Part shown: in pieces, positions 16,471 through 25,245 of the stretch | Numbering within the stretch: the first letter of the stretch is position 1 | How the letters are laid out: every line of letters begins with the position of its first letter | Origin: Lachnospiraceae bacterium | Lineage (GTDB): Bacteria; Bacillota; Clostridia; Lachnospirales; Lachnospiraceae | DNA: 64,000 bases | Direction: 5' to 3' | Assembly: GCA_017962825.1 (NCBI GenBank) | Contig: JAGCUO010000021.1 | Span: 58,624 to 122,623, forward strand | Made by a program: the position numbers and the translations under genes | The notes under the pieces: model-generated | Told to the model about the DNA's origin: nothing | Databases searched by the model: none | What the model saw: only the letters and a program-made list of their open reading frames with translations

Positions 16471-17476
16471 GAGTATGGAAGAGTAGAACAAAACTAAGAA
16501 GTGAAAATGCGGTGATCAGAATCGCATTTACGAAAATATCGAAACGGACAAAAAATACAGGTAAGAGTCCGAGAAACAGTGCGGCCGTGGTGATGCCGAA
16601 GGCCATGCCCGGATTCCTTTTAAGGACACTGAGGCACATTGCGAATGTGATGCTCATGGTCATTGAGAAGAAAAAGACACCGATGCAGGATACGACCATC
16701 AGTTTATCACCGAAGAGCAGGAACGGTACCGCGACAAGAGTTCCGAGCCAAGCGGTCTTTCTGAAACCGATGGTATCCGCGAGCAGGCCGCCCAGAGCTT
16801 TTCCCAATCCCATTATGAAAAATAAAAAGAATGATTGCCATACTTCTTTGTTCCACGAGATCGGAATGGCATAACCGATATAACTTCTGACAGAAGTGAC
16901 CAGGAATGCGGCAAGTAAGATGATTCCCGCGGGGATCTTTTTATTTACGCAGTCAAATTCCGGATAGTATTCTTTTCTAAGAGATGCTCTTGCGGAAAGA
17001 CTGCAGATCTCGGAAACAGCAAGAGGTATTATCAAAAAATACGGAGGCAGCCCGTAGATGCCGAGAGTCTGCCCGATGACAAGGCCGAATGATCCGCCGG
17101 ATACGAATAGAGAAGAAGGGAAAAGGCGGCCGTTACTGTCAGCTACGGTAGATATCGCACCGCATTCGTGGAGAATGGCATTTCCGATCGCAAGTACTAT
17201 ATAACCGGTAACGTGAACGGTCTTGTATGGTGACCACACGAGAAAGACAGAAACAAGCATTAATCCGTTTCCGATGGTTTCGTATGGAAGATTTTTATGT
17301 CTGATGATGAAATCCCCGATCACACCCTGCGGTAGAAAAGCAAAGAAGTCAAAGACAAGTGCTATGATCCCTGACAGGATCACAGGATAGTGATATCTGA
17401 GCAGGTAGAAACATACTATCTCTACACATGCGTGAACTATGAAATATTTGATGCCCGTATTATTTGATCTGCTCAT
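16457..17476 (-). CDS. Major facilitator-like membrane transporter
   Basis: A 339-residue protein with about ten hydrophobic helices. The loop GLGKALGGLLADTIGFRKTA resembles MFS motif A between helices 2-3 or 8-9, which is the main support for the family call. Short for an MFS protein (usually about 400 residues), so one or two helices may be missing or the family may be distinct. ATG 17476 overlaps the end of the preceding 60-residue gene by 17 bases. It is the last gene of a three-gene minus-strand membrane cassette whose substrate cannot be inferred. Confidence 0.65.
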   Translation of the reverse strand: MSRSNNTGIKYFIVHACVEIVCFYLLRYHYPVILSGIIALVFDFFAFLPQGVIGDFIIRHKNLPYETIGNGLMLVSVFLVWSPYKTVHVTGYIVLAIGNAILHECGAISTVADSNGRLFPSSLFVSGGSFGLVIGQTLGIYGLPPYFLIIPLAVSEICSLSARASLRKEYYPEFDCVNKKIPAGIILLAAFLVTSVRSYIGYAIPISWNKEVWQSFFLFFIMGLGKALGGLLADTIGFRKTAWLGTLVAVPFLLFGDKLMVVSCIGVFFFSMTMSITFAMCLSVLKRNPGMAFGITTAALFLGLLPVFFVRFDIFVNAILITAFSLLSFVLLFHTLKKP

Positions 17477-17642
17477 TGTTCTCGTTATCGGAAGCCTTTT
17501 CGTTCTTAAGTTCGCGGCGGATAACAACTATACTTTTGATGATGAGGTATAAGGCGCCGATAACAAATCCGACGAAAATGGGGCCGACGACAAAGACAAC
17601 AAAATTTCCCAGTCCCGCATCCATTAATATGAAATGATCCAT
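17460..17642 (-). CDS. Small single-pass membrane protein, function unknown
   Basis: Sixty residues: a short N-terminal segment, one hydrophobic helix (about residues 12-40, containing VVFVVGPIFVGFVIGALY), then a charged Lys/Glu/Asn-rich cytosolic tail. The start is supported by AGGAGA seven bases upstream. It lies nine bases after the 131-residue membrane gene and overlaps the MFS-like gene, which argues for a real, co-translated unit. I do not recognise the family. Confidence 0.68.
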   Translation of the reverse strand: MDHFILMDAGLGNFVVFVVGPIFVGFVIGALYLIIKSIVVIRRELKNEKASDNENNEQIK

Positions 17643-17651
17643 AGTCTTCTC

Positions 17652-18047
17652 CTAAAATAATCCCAATAATGCTATCAATATAAAAACGAAAAGCGAACCT
17701 GCTACAAAGGACAAAAGATTTGCACAATATGTGATCTTAATGATCTGTTTGACGGATGCTTTTGAAATAGCCCTGTAAGCCAGAATCTCGGAAAACGGGA
17801 TCAGCAAAAATTCTGCAATGATGTACCAAAGAATTGAAGAAACCGGCCATTTATAGAATGATATAAAAACCAGCACGACATTGAATATGACATTTGTAAT
17901 GCTGTTTATCGAAGCAATGTACTTTTTATTCTCCGTTACCCCTCCACTTATGATAATGGGAGATTCTATGAGTATCGTGAATTTTACGGCAATGAAGAGC
18001 ATGCCTGCACCGATACACCCTTCGATCAAATATATAAGAATTTCCAT
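17652..18047 (-). CDS. Integral membrane protein of 131 residues, function unknown
   Basis: About four hydrophobic segments are visible (near residues 3-28, 50-65, 70-88 and 105-130). Conserved-looking charged residues fall inside membrane stretches, for example Glu in LYIIAEFLLIPFSEIL-like sequence near 75-90. The ATG has AGGAGG eight bases upstream. It leads the minus-strand membrane cassette and is divergent from the serine acetyltransferase gene across 133 bases. No family recognised. Confidence 0.68.
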   Translation of the reverse strand: MEILIYLIEGCIGAGMLFIAVKFTILIESPIIISGGVTENKKYIASINSITNVIFNVVLVFISFYKWPVSSILWYIIAEFLLIPFSEILAYRAISKASVKQIIKITYCANLLSFVAGSLFVFILIALLGLF

Positions 18048-18180
18048 AACCGGTACCTCCTACACCGAAAAGTATATCATCCGAAGTGGCCTAAGAATAT
18101 GTAAAACCTTCGGAATATTGTAAAAATAAGGGATTTAGATTAATATTATTGTCATATTTGCACGTTTACGGAGGTTGTTT

Positions 18181-19107
18181 ATGGAAAAGAAATCCGGAAA
18201 ACTTGATATAGAGAGCGTAGTCTCCGCCATACTTGCGGACTACAGGGAAGACAGGATAATCAACAGAACGGATATCCTCGATCAGCCCGACAGGGATGTG
18301 GTCATAGAGATACTGGGCAAGATAATCAAGATGATCTTCCCGGGATATATCAGAGAGAAGAGTTATAAATTCTATAACCTTAACAGCCGTCTTACCGTTC
18401 TTACGGAGGACATTATTTATAATCTTAAAAAACAGATCGCCATATCTCTGATACAAAAGCCGGAATATGCCGGCGCATCCTATGCGGAAAGAGCTGATGT
18501 TGCCGAAGAGATCACCGGAAAGTTCATGCTTCGGATCCCTCATATCAGAGAATATGCTGAAACGGATGTACAGGCATTTTTTGAAGGGGATCCCGCAGCT
18601 TATAACCACAGCGAGATAATACTGTGCTATCCCGGTCTGCGCGCGATAATAACTGCAAGAATCGCTCATGAGCTTTTTGCACTGGGAGTTCCTCTCATCC
18701 CCAGAATGATGACCGAGCACGCACACTCGCGCACCGGAATCGACATTCATCCCGGAGCTACCATCGGTAAATATTTCTTTATCGATCACGGAACGGGTAT
18801 AGTTGTGGGCGAGACTACCATAATAGGCGATTACGTCAAGATATATCAGGGCGTTACAATCGGCGCTCTTTCCACCAGAGGCGGACAGACCTTAAGAGGT
18901 GTGAAGCGTCATCCCACCATTGAAGACAGAGTTACCATCTATGCCGGAGCATCCATCCTTGGCGGTGAGACCGTCATCGGACATGATGCGATAATCGGAT
19001 CGAATACATTTATCACAGAATCCGTTGCTCCCGGGGCAAGAGTAAGCTTCAAGGATCGGAAGTGTGAAGAAAAAGACGATTCAATGTCAGATTACGGAAG
19101 GCTTTGA
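18181..19107 (+). CDS. Serine O-acetyltransferase, EpsC/CysE type
   Basis: Transfers acetyl from acetyl-CoA to L-serine, giving O-acetylserine for cysteine synthesis. The 308 residues have an alpha-helical N-terminal domain and a C-terminal left-handed beta helix of hexapeptide repeats: HAHSRTGIDIHPGATIG, FIDHGTGIVVGETTIIG and DRVTIYAGASILGG. Catalytic His and the GTGIVVGET motif are present. The helical domain is longer than in E. coli CysE, as in the EpsC subgroup of Clostridia and Bacteroidetes. GGAGG lies six bases before ATG 18181; an in-frame TTG at 18175 is rejected. It begins a run with prmA, rsmE and a cysteine desulfurase, so sulfur metabolism frames this operon. Confidence 0.92.
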   Translation: MEKKSGKLDIESVVSAILADYREDRIINRTDILDQPDRDVVIEILGKIIKMIFPGYIREKSYKFYNLNSRLTVLTEDIIYNLKKQIAISLIQKPEYAGASYAERADVAEEITGKFMLRIPHIREYAETDVQAFFEGDPAAYNHSEIILCYPGLRAIITARIAHELFALGVPLIPRMMTEHAHSRTGIDIHPGATIGKYFFIDHGTGIVVGETTIIGDYVKIYQGVTIGALSTRGGQTLRGVKRHPTIEDRVTIYAGASILGGETVIGHDAIIGSNTFITESVAPGARVSFKDRKCEEKDDSMSDYGRL

Positions 19108-19109
19108 TA

Positions 19110-20147
19110 ATGAAGTGGACCAGATTCAGGATTAAAACGAATACGGAAGCTGAGGATATCATAATCAGCGACCTCTATGATATCGGACTCGAAGGAGCGC
19201 AGATAGAGGATAATGTTCCTCTTTCACCTCTTGAGAAGGAGCAGATGTTTGTTGACATCCTTCCCGAGACCGCTGTAGATGACGGAACAGCTTATCTTAA
19301 TTTTTTTGTTGAAACAGGTGATGACGGACTTCTTCTTGTGGGCGGAGAACCCGAGCCCGGAACCATGACCATCGGCGCCGCCAATACCGCAGGTGATATC
19401 AGAAAGCTTACCAAAGAAGATGTTCTGTCACAGATAGAGGAAGTTCTTGAAGATATAAAGAGCTACATGGATATCGGTGACGGATCTGTTGAAGTGACCG
19501 AGACCGAAGATATCGACTGGCTGAATAACTGGAAGAATTTCTTTCACTCTTTTGAGGTGGATGACATCCTGGTTATTCCCTCCTGGGAAGAAGTTCCCGA
19601 AGGTGATGCTCATAAGTATGTGCTTCACATCGATCCCGGAACCGCATTCGGAACGGGAATGCATGATACCACACAGCTGTGCATACGAAATATCAGAAAG
19701 TATGTGAACGAAGGATGCAGGATCCTGGATATAGGAACCGGAAGCGGAATACTGGCGATCCTTGGACTTATGTTCGGCGCGGGAAAGGCATTCGGAACGG
19801 ATCTTGATCCCTGTGCCGAGGCTGCCGTTGAAGAAAACCTTGAGCATAACAGTATCTCCAAGGACAAATTTGAACTTGTTATCGGAAACATAGCAAGCGA
19901 TGAGTCATTGCAGGATAAAGCCGGCAAGGAAAGTTATGACATTGTTGTCGCAAATATTCTGGCCGAGGTTTTGGAAGGCATCACACCCTGCGTTCCCACA
20001 ATGCTGAAAGCCGGCGGAATATACATTACTTCCGGAATCCTCAATGAAAAAGAAAACATCGTAACGGCTGCAATGGAGAAAGCAGGACTTACCGTTCTTG
20101 ATATTTCAAGACAGGGTGAGTGGAGCTCCGTGGTAGCCCGTAAATAA
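19110..20147 (+). CDS. prmA: Ribosomal protein L11 methyltransferase PrmA
   Basis: SAM-dependent trimethylation of L11 on lysines and the N-terminus. The 345 residues open with WTRFRIKTNTEAEDII, have the linker WLNNWKNFFHSFEV, the catalytic GTAFGTGMHDTTQLC near 174-188, the SAM loop ILDIGTGSGILAI near 202-214 and the VANILAEV motif near 278-285. ATG 19110 is two bases after the preceding stop with GGAAGG upstream. Gene order prmA-rsmE is the standard Firmicutes arrangement. Confidence 0.96.
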   Translation: MKWTRFRIKTNTEAEDIIISDLYDIGLEGAQIEDNVPLSPLEKEQMFVDILPETAVDDGTAYLNFFVETGDDGLLLVGGEPEPGTMTIGAANTAGDIRKLTKEDVLSQIEEVLEDIKSYMDIGDGSVEVTETEDIDWLNNWKNFFHSFEVDDILVIPSWEEVPEGDAHKYVLHIDPGTAFGTGMHDTTQLCIRNIRKYVNEGCRILDIGTGSGILAILGLMFGAGKAFGTDLDPCAEAAVEENLEHNSISKDKFELVIGNIASDESLQDKAGKESYDIVVANILAEVLEGITPCVPTMLKAGGIYITSGILNEKENIVTAAMEKAGLTVLDISRQGEWSSVVARK

Positions 20148-20158
20148 TCAGGCAGGAC

Positions 20159-20911
20159 ATGACACAGTTTTTTGCGGAAGCTTCAAAAGTAAATACCGAT
20201 GAGCACAGGATCGTAATAGACGGTGACGACTACAATCACATCAAAAATGTGCTCAGAATGAAGCCGGGTGAGGAGTTTAGTGTAAGAGTCCAGGGTCAGC
20301 CCAGAGAATATCGCTGCTCGGTTTCGGAATATACGGAGTCGGAAGTTATCTGTGAGATCAGATTCATCAAAGAAGATGATACGGAGCTGCCGGTTAAGGT
20401 CACGGTTTATCAGGCTCTGCCGAAGGGCGACAAGCTGGAGACCGTTATACAGAAATGCATTGAACTCGGTGCTGTCAGGATAGTGCCCGTAAGAACTTCC
20501 AGATGTGTAGTTAAGCTTGATGATAAAAAAGCAGAGAGTAAATGTGCCAGGTGGCAGCAGATCGCGGAAGCTGCGGCAAAGCAAAGTCAGAGGGGTATCA
20601 TCCCTTTGGTCGGCCCGGTGATGGATTTTGACGAAGCCATGAAGGATGCATCCCTTCTTGATATGAGGCTGATGCCATATGAACTTGCGGAGAATATGTC
20701 GGTCACAAGAGATATATTTTCGAAGATAGGTTCGGGAGCATCGGTAGGAATCTTTATCGGTCCGGAGGGAGGCTTTGATGAAAAGGAAGTTTCGAAAGCT
20801 TCCGAAAGCGGCTTTGTTCCCATCACACTCGGAAGAAGGATCTTAAGAACAGAGACTGCCGCAATGACGGTAATGAGCTGGCTTGTATATTTATTTGACG
20901 ATAAGGCGTAA
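20159..20911 (+). CDS. rsmE: 16S rRNA m3U1498 methyltransferase RsmE
   Basis: SPOUT-class enzyme methylating U1498 of 16S rRNA. The 250 residues contain an N-terminal PUA-like domain (about 1-70), the QALPKGDKLETVIQKCIELG segment near 83-102, and the C-terminal trefoil-knot motifs IGPEGGFDEKEV near 200-211 and LGRRILRTETA near 222-232. It follows prmA by 11 bases with only a weak AGGCAGG ribosome site. Confidence 0.95.
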   Translation: MTQFFAEASKVNTDEHRIVIDGDDYNHIKNVLRMKPGEEFSVRVQGQPREYRCSVSEYTESEVICEIRFIKEDDTELPVKVTVYQALPKGDKLETVIQKCIELGAVRIVPVRTSRCVVKLDDKKAESKCARWQQIAEAAAKQSQRGIIPLVGPVMDFDEAMKDASLLDMRLMPYELAENMSVTRDIFSKIGSGASVGIFIGPEGGFDEKEVSKASESGFVPITLGRRILRTETAAMTVMSWLVYLFDDKA

Positions 20912-20932
20912 ATAATTTAGACGGTAATAAAC

Positions 20933-22108
20933 ATGAAAGAAATATATCTCGACAATTCTGCCACTACACGGGTATTCCCGGAAGTGGCATTGCTTATGAG
21001 TAAGATAATGACCGAGGATTACGGCAACCCTTCAAGCATGCATCATAAAGGGGTTGTTGCAGAGGATCATATCAAGAATGCTTCCAAGATCTTCGCGGGG
21101 ATCCTAGGATGCAATGAGAAAAACATTCTCTATACTTCGGGCGGAACCGAATCGGATAACACCTCCATCATCGGTGCCGCAAGGGCTTTGGAGAGAAGAG
21201 GAAAGCATGTCATAACCACCAAGATCGAGCACCCTGCGGTTTTGAATGCTTTTAAATATCTTGAAGATAACGGATTTGAAGTAACATATCTGGGAACCGA
21301 CAAGAGCGGTAGAATATCCCTTGATGAACTTGATGCCGCACTTACGGAAGGAACGATCCTCGTATCCATAATGCATACCAATAATGAGATCGGATCCGTT
21401 CAGCCCATAGAGGAAGCGGGCAAACTTATCAAATCGAAATGCCCCGAGTGCCTCTTTCATGTGGATGCGGTACAGGGCTTTGGAAAAGCAAAGATCTATC
21501 CGTCCAAGATGGGAATAGACCTTATGAGCATAAGCTCCCATAAGATTCACGGTCCAAAGGGCGTTGGAGTTCTTTATATCGGCGACGGTGTAAGAATAGT
21601 TCCCATCACTTACGGCGGGGGTCAGCAAAAGGGTTTAAGATCCGGTACGGAGAATGTTCCGGGTATCGCCGGTATGGCTCTTGCCGCTCAGACGCTTTAT
21701 AAGGATTTTGATTCCGAGATAGCAAGATTATACGATCTTAAAAAGCACTTTATAGAAAAGGCTCTCGAGATAGAGGGCGTCAGCATAAACGGACTAACCG
21801 ATGGAGGCCTTGACGACCTTAAGTCCACCGCCCCTCATATAATCTCCGTATCCGTAAGCGGAGTAAGGGCAGAGGTGCTCCTCCATTCCCTTGAAGATCA
21901 CGGTGTATATGTGTCTGCGGGAAGTGCCTGCTCGACACATAAAAGAGCTCCTTCCGCAACTCTTACTTCCATCTCTTTGGATAAACCTCTTTTGGAGTCG
22001 ACGGTAAGGATCTCCATGTCCTGTGAGACAACCGTGGATCAGATCGATGATGCGATAAAGGCTCTCGCGGAGATCATTCCGATGTTAAAGCGATTTACAA
22101 GAAAATAA
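20933..22108 (+). CDS. Cysteine desulfurase (NifS/IscS class)
   Basis: PLP enzyme that removes sulfur from cysteine as persulfide for Fe-S clusters or tRNA thiolation. The 391 residues show YLDNSATT at 5-12, HVDAVQGFGK near 176-185, the PLP lysine in SISSHKIHGPKGVG near 201-214 and the persulfide cysteine in SAGSACSTHK near 324-333. In many Firmicutes this form sits directly before thiI; here thiI is 6.7 kb away on the other strand, so functional pairing is plausible but not by operon. It ends the serine acetyltransferase-prmA-rsmE run, and two terminators follow. Confidence 0.94.
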   Translation: MKEIYLDNSATTRVFPEVALLMSKIMTEDYGNPSSMHHKGVVAEDHIKNASKIFAGILGCNEKNILYTSGGTESDNTSIIGAARALERRGKHVITTKIEHPAVLNAFKYLEDNGFEVTYLGTDKSGRISLDELDAALTEGTILVSIMHTNNEIGSVQPIEEAGKLIKSKCPECLFHVDAVQGFGKAKIYPSKMGIDLMSISSHKIHGPKGVGVLYIGDGVRIVPITYGGGQQKGLRSGTENVPGIAGMALAAQTLYKDFDSEIARLYDLKKHFIEKALEIEGVSINGLTDGGLDDLKSTAPHIISVSVSGVRAEVLLHSLEDHGVYVSAGSACSTHKRAPSATLTSISLDKPLLESTVRISMSCETTVDQIDDAIKALAEIIPMLKRFTRK

Positions 22109-22113
22109 ATCCA

Positions 22114-22152
22114 CCGGATCCGAACCATTTCCCATAGATCCGGGATTTTTTT
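22114..22152 (+). terminator. Intrinsic terminator after the cysteine desulfurase
   Basis: CCGGATC at 22114-22120 pairs with GATCCGG at 22137-22143, then GA and seven T. Confidence 0.75.
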
Positions 22153-22176
22153 AAAAGCAGATAATGGCGCTATCGG

Positions 22177-22209
22177 AAAAGGACGGGATAAAAATGCCCG
22201 TCCTTTTTT
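22177..22209 (+). terminator. Second intrinsic terminator before the xylanase gene
   Basis: AAAAGGACGGG at 22177-22187 pairs with CCCGTCCTTTT at 22197-22207 and six T end the structure. Two terminators within 100 bases isolate the xylanase gene from upstream transcription. TATACT at 22271-22276 may be its -10, but no good -35 was found. Confidence 0.85.
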
Positions 22210-22325
22210 GTACAACAAAAAAAGAGGAAAAGTGAGCAATTAATCGGTAAGTTTGAGGAAAAGCCTATGTTATACTTTTTTTCGTAAAGCAATTTACATG
22301 GGGTGATTTAAATACGGAGGTACAT

Positions 22326-23531
22326 ATGTCAGATAAATACGCACACAGAAAAACCACAGCGAGGATCAGGTTCATCGATAAAGCGGGTGCGCCTATCACG
22401 GATTCCGATGTAAAAGTAAAGCTTAAGAAGCATAAGTTCCTGTTCGGTGTGGGAGCTTATGATTATCTGCCCCCCGATGAGATATTAACGGGAGCACAGG
22501 CACCGGATGAAAATACGGCCGTGTATCTGAAGAAAATAGAAGAGTGGCTGGATCTTGTCAATTACGGAACCATGCATTTTTATTGGGGAAATTATGAGCA
22601 TGAAGAAGGCAAGACCAATTTCGAGCCCATGATGAGAAGCGCTAAATACTATGCGGATAAGGGAGTCAGATTAAAAGGACATCCTCTTTGCTGGCACACC
22701 GTATGCGCGGATTGGCTCATGAAGTATGACAATGCCACCATCCTCAGCAAACAGCTGGACAGGATCAATCGCGAGGTATCCGCATTCAAAGGCGTGGTTG
22801 ATATGTGGGATGTCATCAATGAAGTTGTCATCATGCAGGTATATGACAGATATGACAATGCTGTCACAAGAATCTGTAAAGATCTGGGAAGAATAAAACT
22901 TGTTAAGGAAGTGTTCGAAGCGGCAAAGGCTGCAAATCCCGATGCAACGCTTCTTATCAATGACTTTAACCTCTCCGAGAGCTACAGGATCCTTATCGAT
23001 GGACTTCTCAATGCGGGAGTTCCCATCTCCGCCATCGGAATTCAGACCCATCAGCATCAGGGATATATCGGAAAAGAAAAGCTTGAGGATATCCTGGAAA
23101 GATTCTCATTTTTCGGACTTCCGCTTCATTTTACGGAAAATACGCTTATCTCCGGAGAGCTTATGCCTCCCGAGATAGTGGATCTCAATGATTATCAGCC
23201 CGATGAATGGCCCTCCACTCCCGAAGGCGAAGAGAGACAGTGCAGGGAATGGAAAGAGATGATGGAGATCCTCTTCGAGCATCCTCTCGTAGAAGCCGTT
23301 ACGGGATGGGATTTTGCGGACGGTGCATGGCTGGGAGCACCCAGCGGTCTTGTCAGAAAAGACGGAAGTGTAAAGCCTGCATATCTTCAGCTTAAAAAAA
23401 TGATCAAAGAAGACTGGAGCACCGAGTATACTGTTCATACCGACAGTGAAGGCTTTGCGGAAGTCACCGGATTTAAGGGTGAATATGAAGCCGTATCCGG
23501 CGATAATACTCAGACCTTTACTCTGGAATGA
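22326..23531 (+). CDS. Endo-1,4-beta-xylanase, GH10, cytosolic
   Basis: Retaining glycoside hydrolase acting on xylan or xylo-oligosaccharides. The 401 residues show the GH10 barrel: KGHPLCWHTV near 117-126, WDVINEV (161-167) with acid/base Glu166, GIQTHQHQ near 238-245 and the nucleophile Glu271 in HFTENT. There is no signal peptide or carbohydrate-binding module, so it should act inside the cell on imported oligomers, as described for Butyrivibrio-type intracellular GH10 enzymes. The last 35 residues (VHTDSEGFAEVTGFKGEYE) look like a small beta domain. GGAGG precedes ATG 22326. It is a single-gene unit between terminators, with no transporter or xylosidase beside it. Confidence 0.93.
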   Translation: MSDKYAHRKTTARIRFIDKAGAPITDSDVKVKLKKHKFLFGVGAYDYLPPDEILTGAQAPDENTAVYLKKIEEWLDLVNYGTMHFYWGNYEHEEGKTNFEPMMRSAKYYADKGVRLKGHPLCWHTVCADWLMKYDNATILSKQLDRINREVSAFKGVVDMWDVINEVVIMQVYDRYDNAVTRICKDLGRIKLVKEVFEAAKAANPDATLLINDFNLSESYRILIDGLLNAGVPISAIGIQTHQHQGYIGKEKLEDILERFSFFGLPLHFTENTLISGELMPPEIVDLNDYQPDEWPSTPEGEERQCREWKEMMEILFEHPLVEAVTGWDFADGAWLGAPSGLVRKDGSVKPAYLQLKKMIKEDWSTEYTVHTDSEGFAEVTGFKGEYEAVSGDNTQTFTLE

Positions 23532-23556
23532 TCATAGTGACATCAGGTTAACCAAG

Positions 23557-23590
23557 GCGTTCGTTGCATTAATGCAACGAACGCTTTTTT
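23557..23590 (+). terminator. Intrinsic terminator after the xylanase
   Basis: A perfect 28-base palindrome at 23557-23584 (arms beginning GCGTTCGTTGCA) is followed by six T. Confidence 0.92.
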
Positions 23591-23615
23591 ATGTGAAATA
23601 GATGTTCTGAAAAAA

Positions 23616-23631
23616 TTGAATTAAAATTCAA
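23616..23631. promoter_or_regulatory. Candidate repressor operator upstream of the FAD oxidoreductase
   Basis: TTGAATT-AA-AATTCAA is an exact inverted repeat ending nine bases before the -35 of the following promoter. A related ATTCAA element occurs again at about 23680. The TetR gene at the end of the operon is the natural candidate to bind it; this is inference from position and symmetry. Confidence 0.4.
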
Positions 23632-23639
23632 CGAAAGTA

Positions 23640-23668
23640 TTGACAAGAGAATTTTCTCGGTTTATATT
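23640..23668 (+). promoter_or_regulatory. Sigma-A promoter of the oxidoreductase-TetR operon
   Basis: A consensus TTGACA at 23640-23645 and TATATT at 23663-23668 are separated by 17 bases, giving a leader of about 55 bases to ATG 23731. Confidence 0.82.
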
Positions 23669-23730
23669 GAGCATACATTCAATGAACGCTGATTCAAGAA
23701 ATGAAATTTTATAAACCGGAGGAAAAAGAA

Positions 23731-25224
23731 ATGTCACAGAAGAAGGAAAAGGTAGTTATCGTAGGCGGCGGTATCGCAGGTCTTTCTGCGGGAATATATG
23801 CTCTTAATGCGGGCTTTGATGCCGAAATATTCGAAAAGAATGCCGTGCCCGGCGGAGAGTGCATGGGCTGGAGCAGAAAAGGATATCACATTGATAATTG
23901 TATTCACTGGCTTACCGGAACAGATCAAAAAACGGGACTTTGGAAAGTCTGGAAAACCGTCGGGGCTATCGATGAGAATACGGAATATGCCGATACATCA
24001 AAGTTTTATTCCAGCAGGGTGGGGGATAAGGAAGTAACCCTTTGGAACGATCTGGACAGAACGGAAAGAGAGCTCGTAGAAAGCTGCCCCGAGGATGAAG
24101 CGGAGATACGTAAATTTATTGAGTATGTAAGATATGCCGAGTGCTGCACAATCCCTTCTATCAAGCCCATGGATATGATGGGGATAAAGGATTATGTGGA
24201 AATGGGAAAGGGCATGGCCGAGATGCCCAAGGTTATGAAAGAGTACGGCAAGATAAGCTGCAGGGACCTGGGAATGAGATTTAAAAACCCCGCCCTTCGC
24301 AAGATGATGACCGACTACCTTCCCGCAGACTACACCGCGTATTCTTTTCTCGTATCTTATGCAACCATGACAAGCGGAAACGGTAAGATTCCCATGAAGG
24401 GATCCCTTGCGATGTCTGTCAGGATCGCAAACAGATTTAAGGAACTCGGAGGTGTGCTTCATACATCTGCATCCGTTAAGAGCATTGTGATAAGCGGCGG
24501 AAAAGCAGAAGGGATATTGCTGGAAGACGGAAAGAAGGTCGATGCTGACTATGTGATAAGTGCCGTAGATACCGATTTTCTCTTTGGAAAGCTTATTGAC
24601 CGTAAATATATGCCATCTGCGCTGGCCAAGGCATATGACAGGAGAAAAGCATACCCCATCACAACCGGCTTCCAGGTAGCATATGCCATAGATGCGGATT
24701 TTTCCGGAGAAGATACGATCTTCTTTGACTGCGAGCCCCTTCATGTGGGTTCAAGATTTTTTGACAGGATCTCTGTTAAGAATTATGCATATGATAAGAG
24801 CTTTGCCCCCGAGGGTAAGGCAGTTCTTCAGGCGAATCTCCTTCAGTCGGACGAAGATTACCTGTTTTGGGAGAGTCTGAGCAGGGAAGAATACGATACC
24901 AAAAAGGCATCTCTTGCTGCCGAGATCACCGCCAGGATAATAAAGGAATTTCCCGAACTTGAAGGAAAAATAGAACTTCTGGACGCATGGACACCTCTGA
25001 CTTACAATAGATATTGCAATGCTTATCACGGATCTTATATGGGATTTGTCACTACAGTGGGCAATAAGCAGATGAGATTCAAAGGAGTTGTAAAGGGCGT
25101 ATCGGGACTTTACGTTGCGGGACAGTGGGTTATGAGTCCGGGCGGACTTCCCATTGCCGTAATATCCGGTAAATTTGCAATCCAGAGGATACTTAAGAAA
25201 AAGGGAAGATCGATAGATATTTGA
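23731..25224 (+). CDS. CrtI/phytoene desaturase-type FAD-dependent oxidoreductase
   Basis: A 497-residue flavoprotein. The N-terminal Rossmann motif VVIVGGGIAGLSAGIYALNAG (about residues 8-28) with a following Glu binds FAD, and the C-terminal GLYVAGQWVMSPGGLPIAVISG region closes the FAD site as in CrtI, retinol saturase and related enzymes. There is no carotenoid pathway nearby, so the substrate is unknown; a fatty acid or isoprenoid is possible. ATG 23731 is chosen because GGAGG lies eight bases upstream; the earlier ATG at 23701 has no ribosome site. It is probably co-transcribed with the TetR regulator that starts 22 bases downstream. Confidence 0.82.
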   Translation: MSQKKEKVVIVGGGIAGLSAGIYALNAGFDAEIFEKNAVPGGECMGWSRKGYHIDNCIHWLTGTDQKTGLWKVWKTVGAIDENTEYADTSKFYSSRVGDKEVTLWNDLDRTERELVESCPEDEAEIRKFIEYVRYAECCTIPSIKPMDMMGIKDYVEMGKGMAEMPKVMKEYGKISCRDLGMRFKNPALRKMMTDYLPADYTAYSFLVSYATMTSGNGKIPMKGSLAMSVRIANRFKELGGVLHTSASVKSIVISGGKAEGILLEDGKKVDADYVISAVDTDFLFGKLIDRKYMPSALAKAYDRRKAYPITTGFQVAYAIDADFSGEDTIFFDCEPLHVGSRFFDRISVKNYAYDKSFAPEGKAVLQANLLQSDEDYLFWESLSREEYDTKKASLAAEITARIIKEFPELEGKIELLDAWTPLTYNRYCNAYHGSYMGFVTTVGNKQMRFKGVVKGVSGLYVAGQWVMSPGGLPIAVISGKFAIQRILKKKGRSIDI

Positions 25225-25245
25225 TCATCTTGCGGAAGGATATAT

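Noticed and set aside
18048-18180. T-box leader upstream of the serine acetyltransferase
   Set aside because: No AGGGTGGNACCGCG-type T-box sequence and too little space for the leader.
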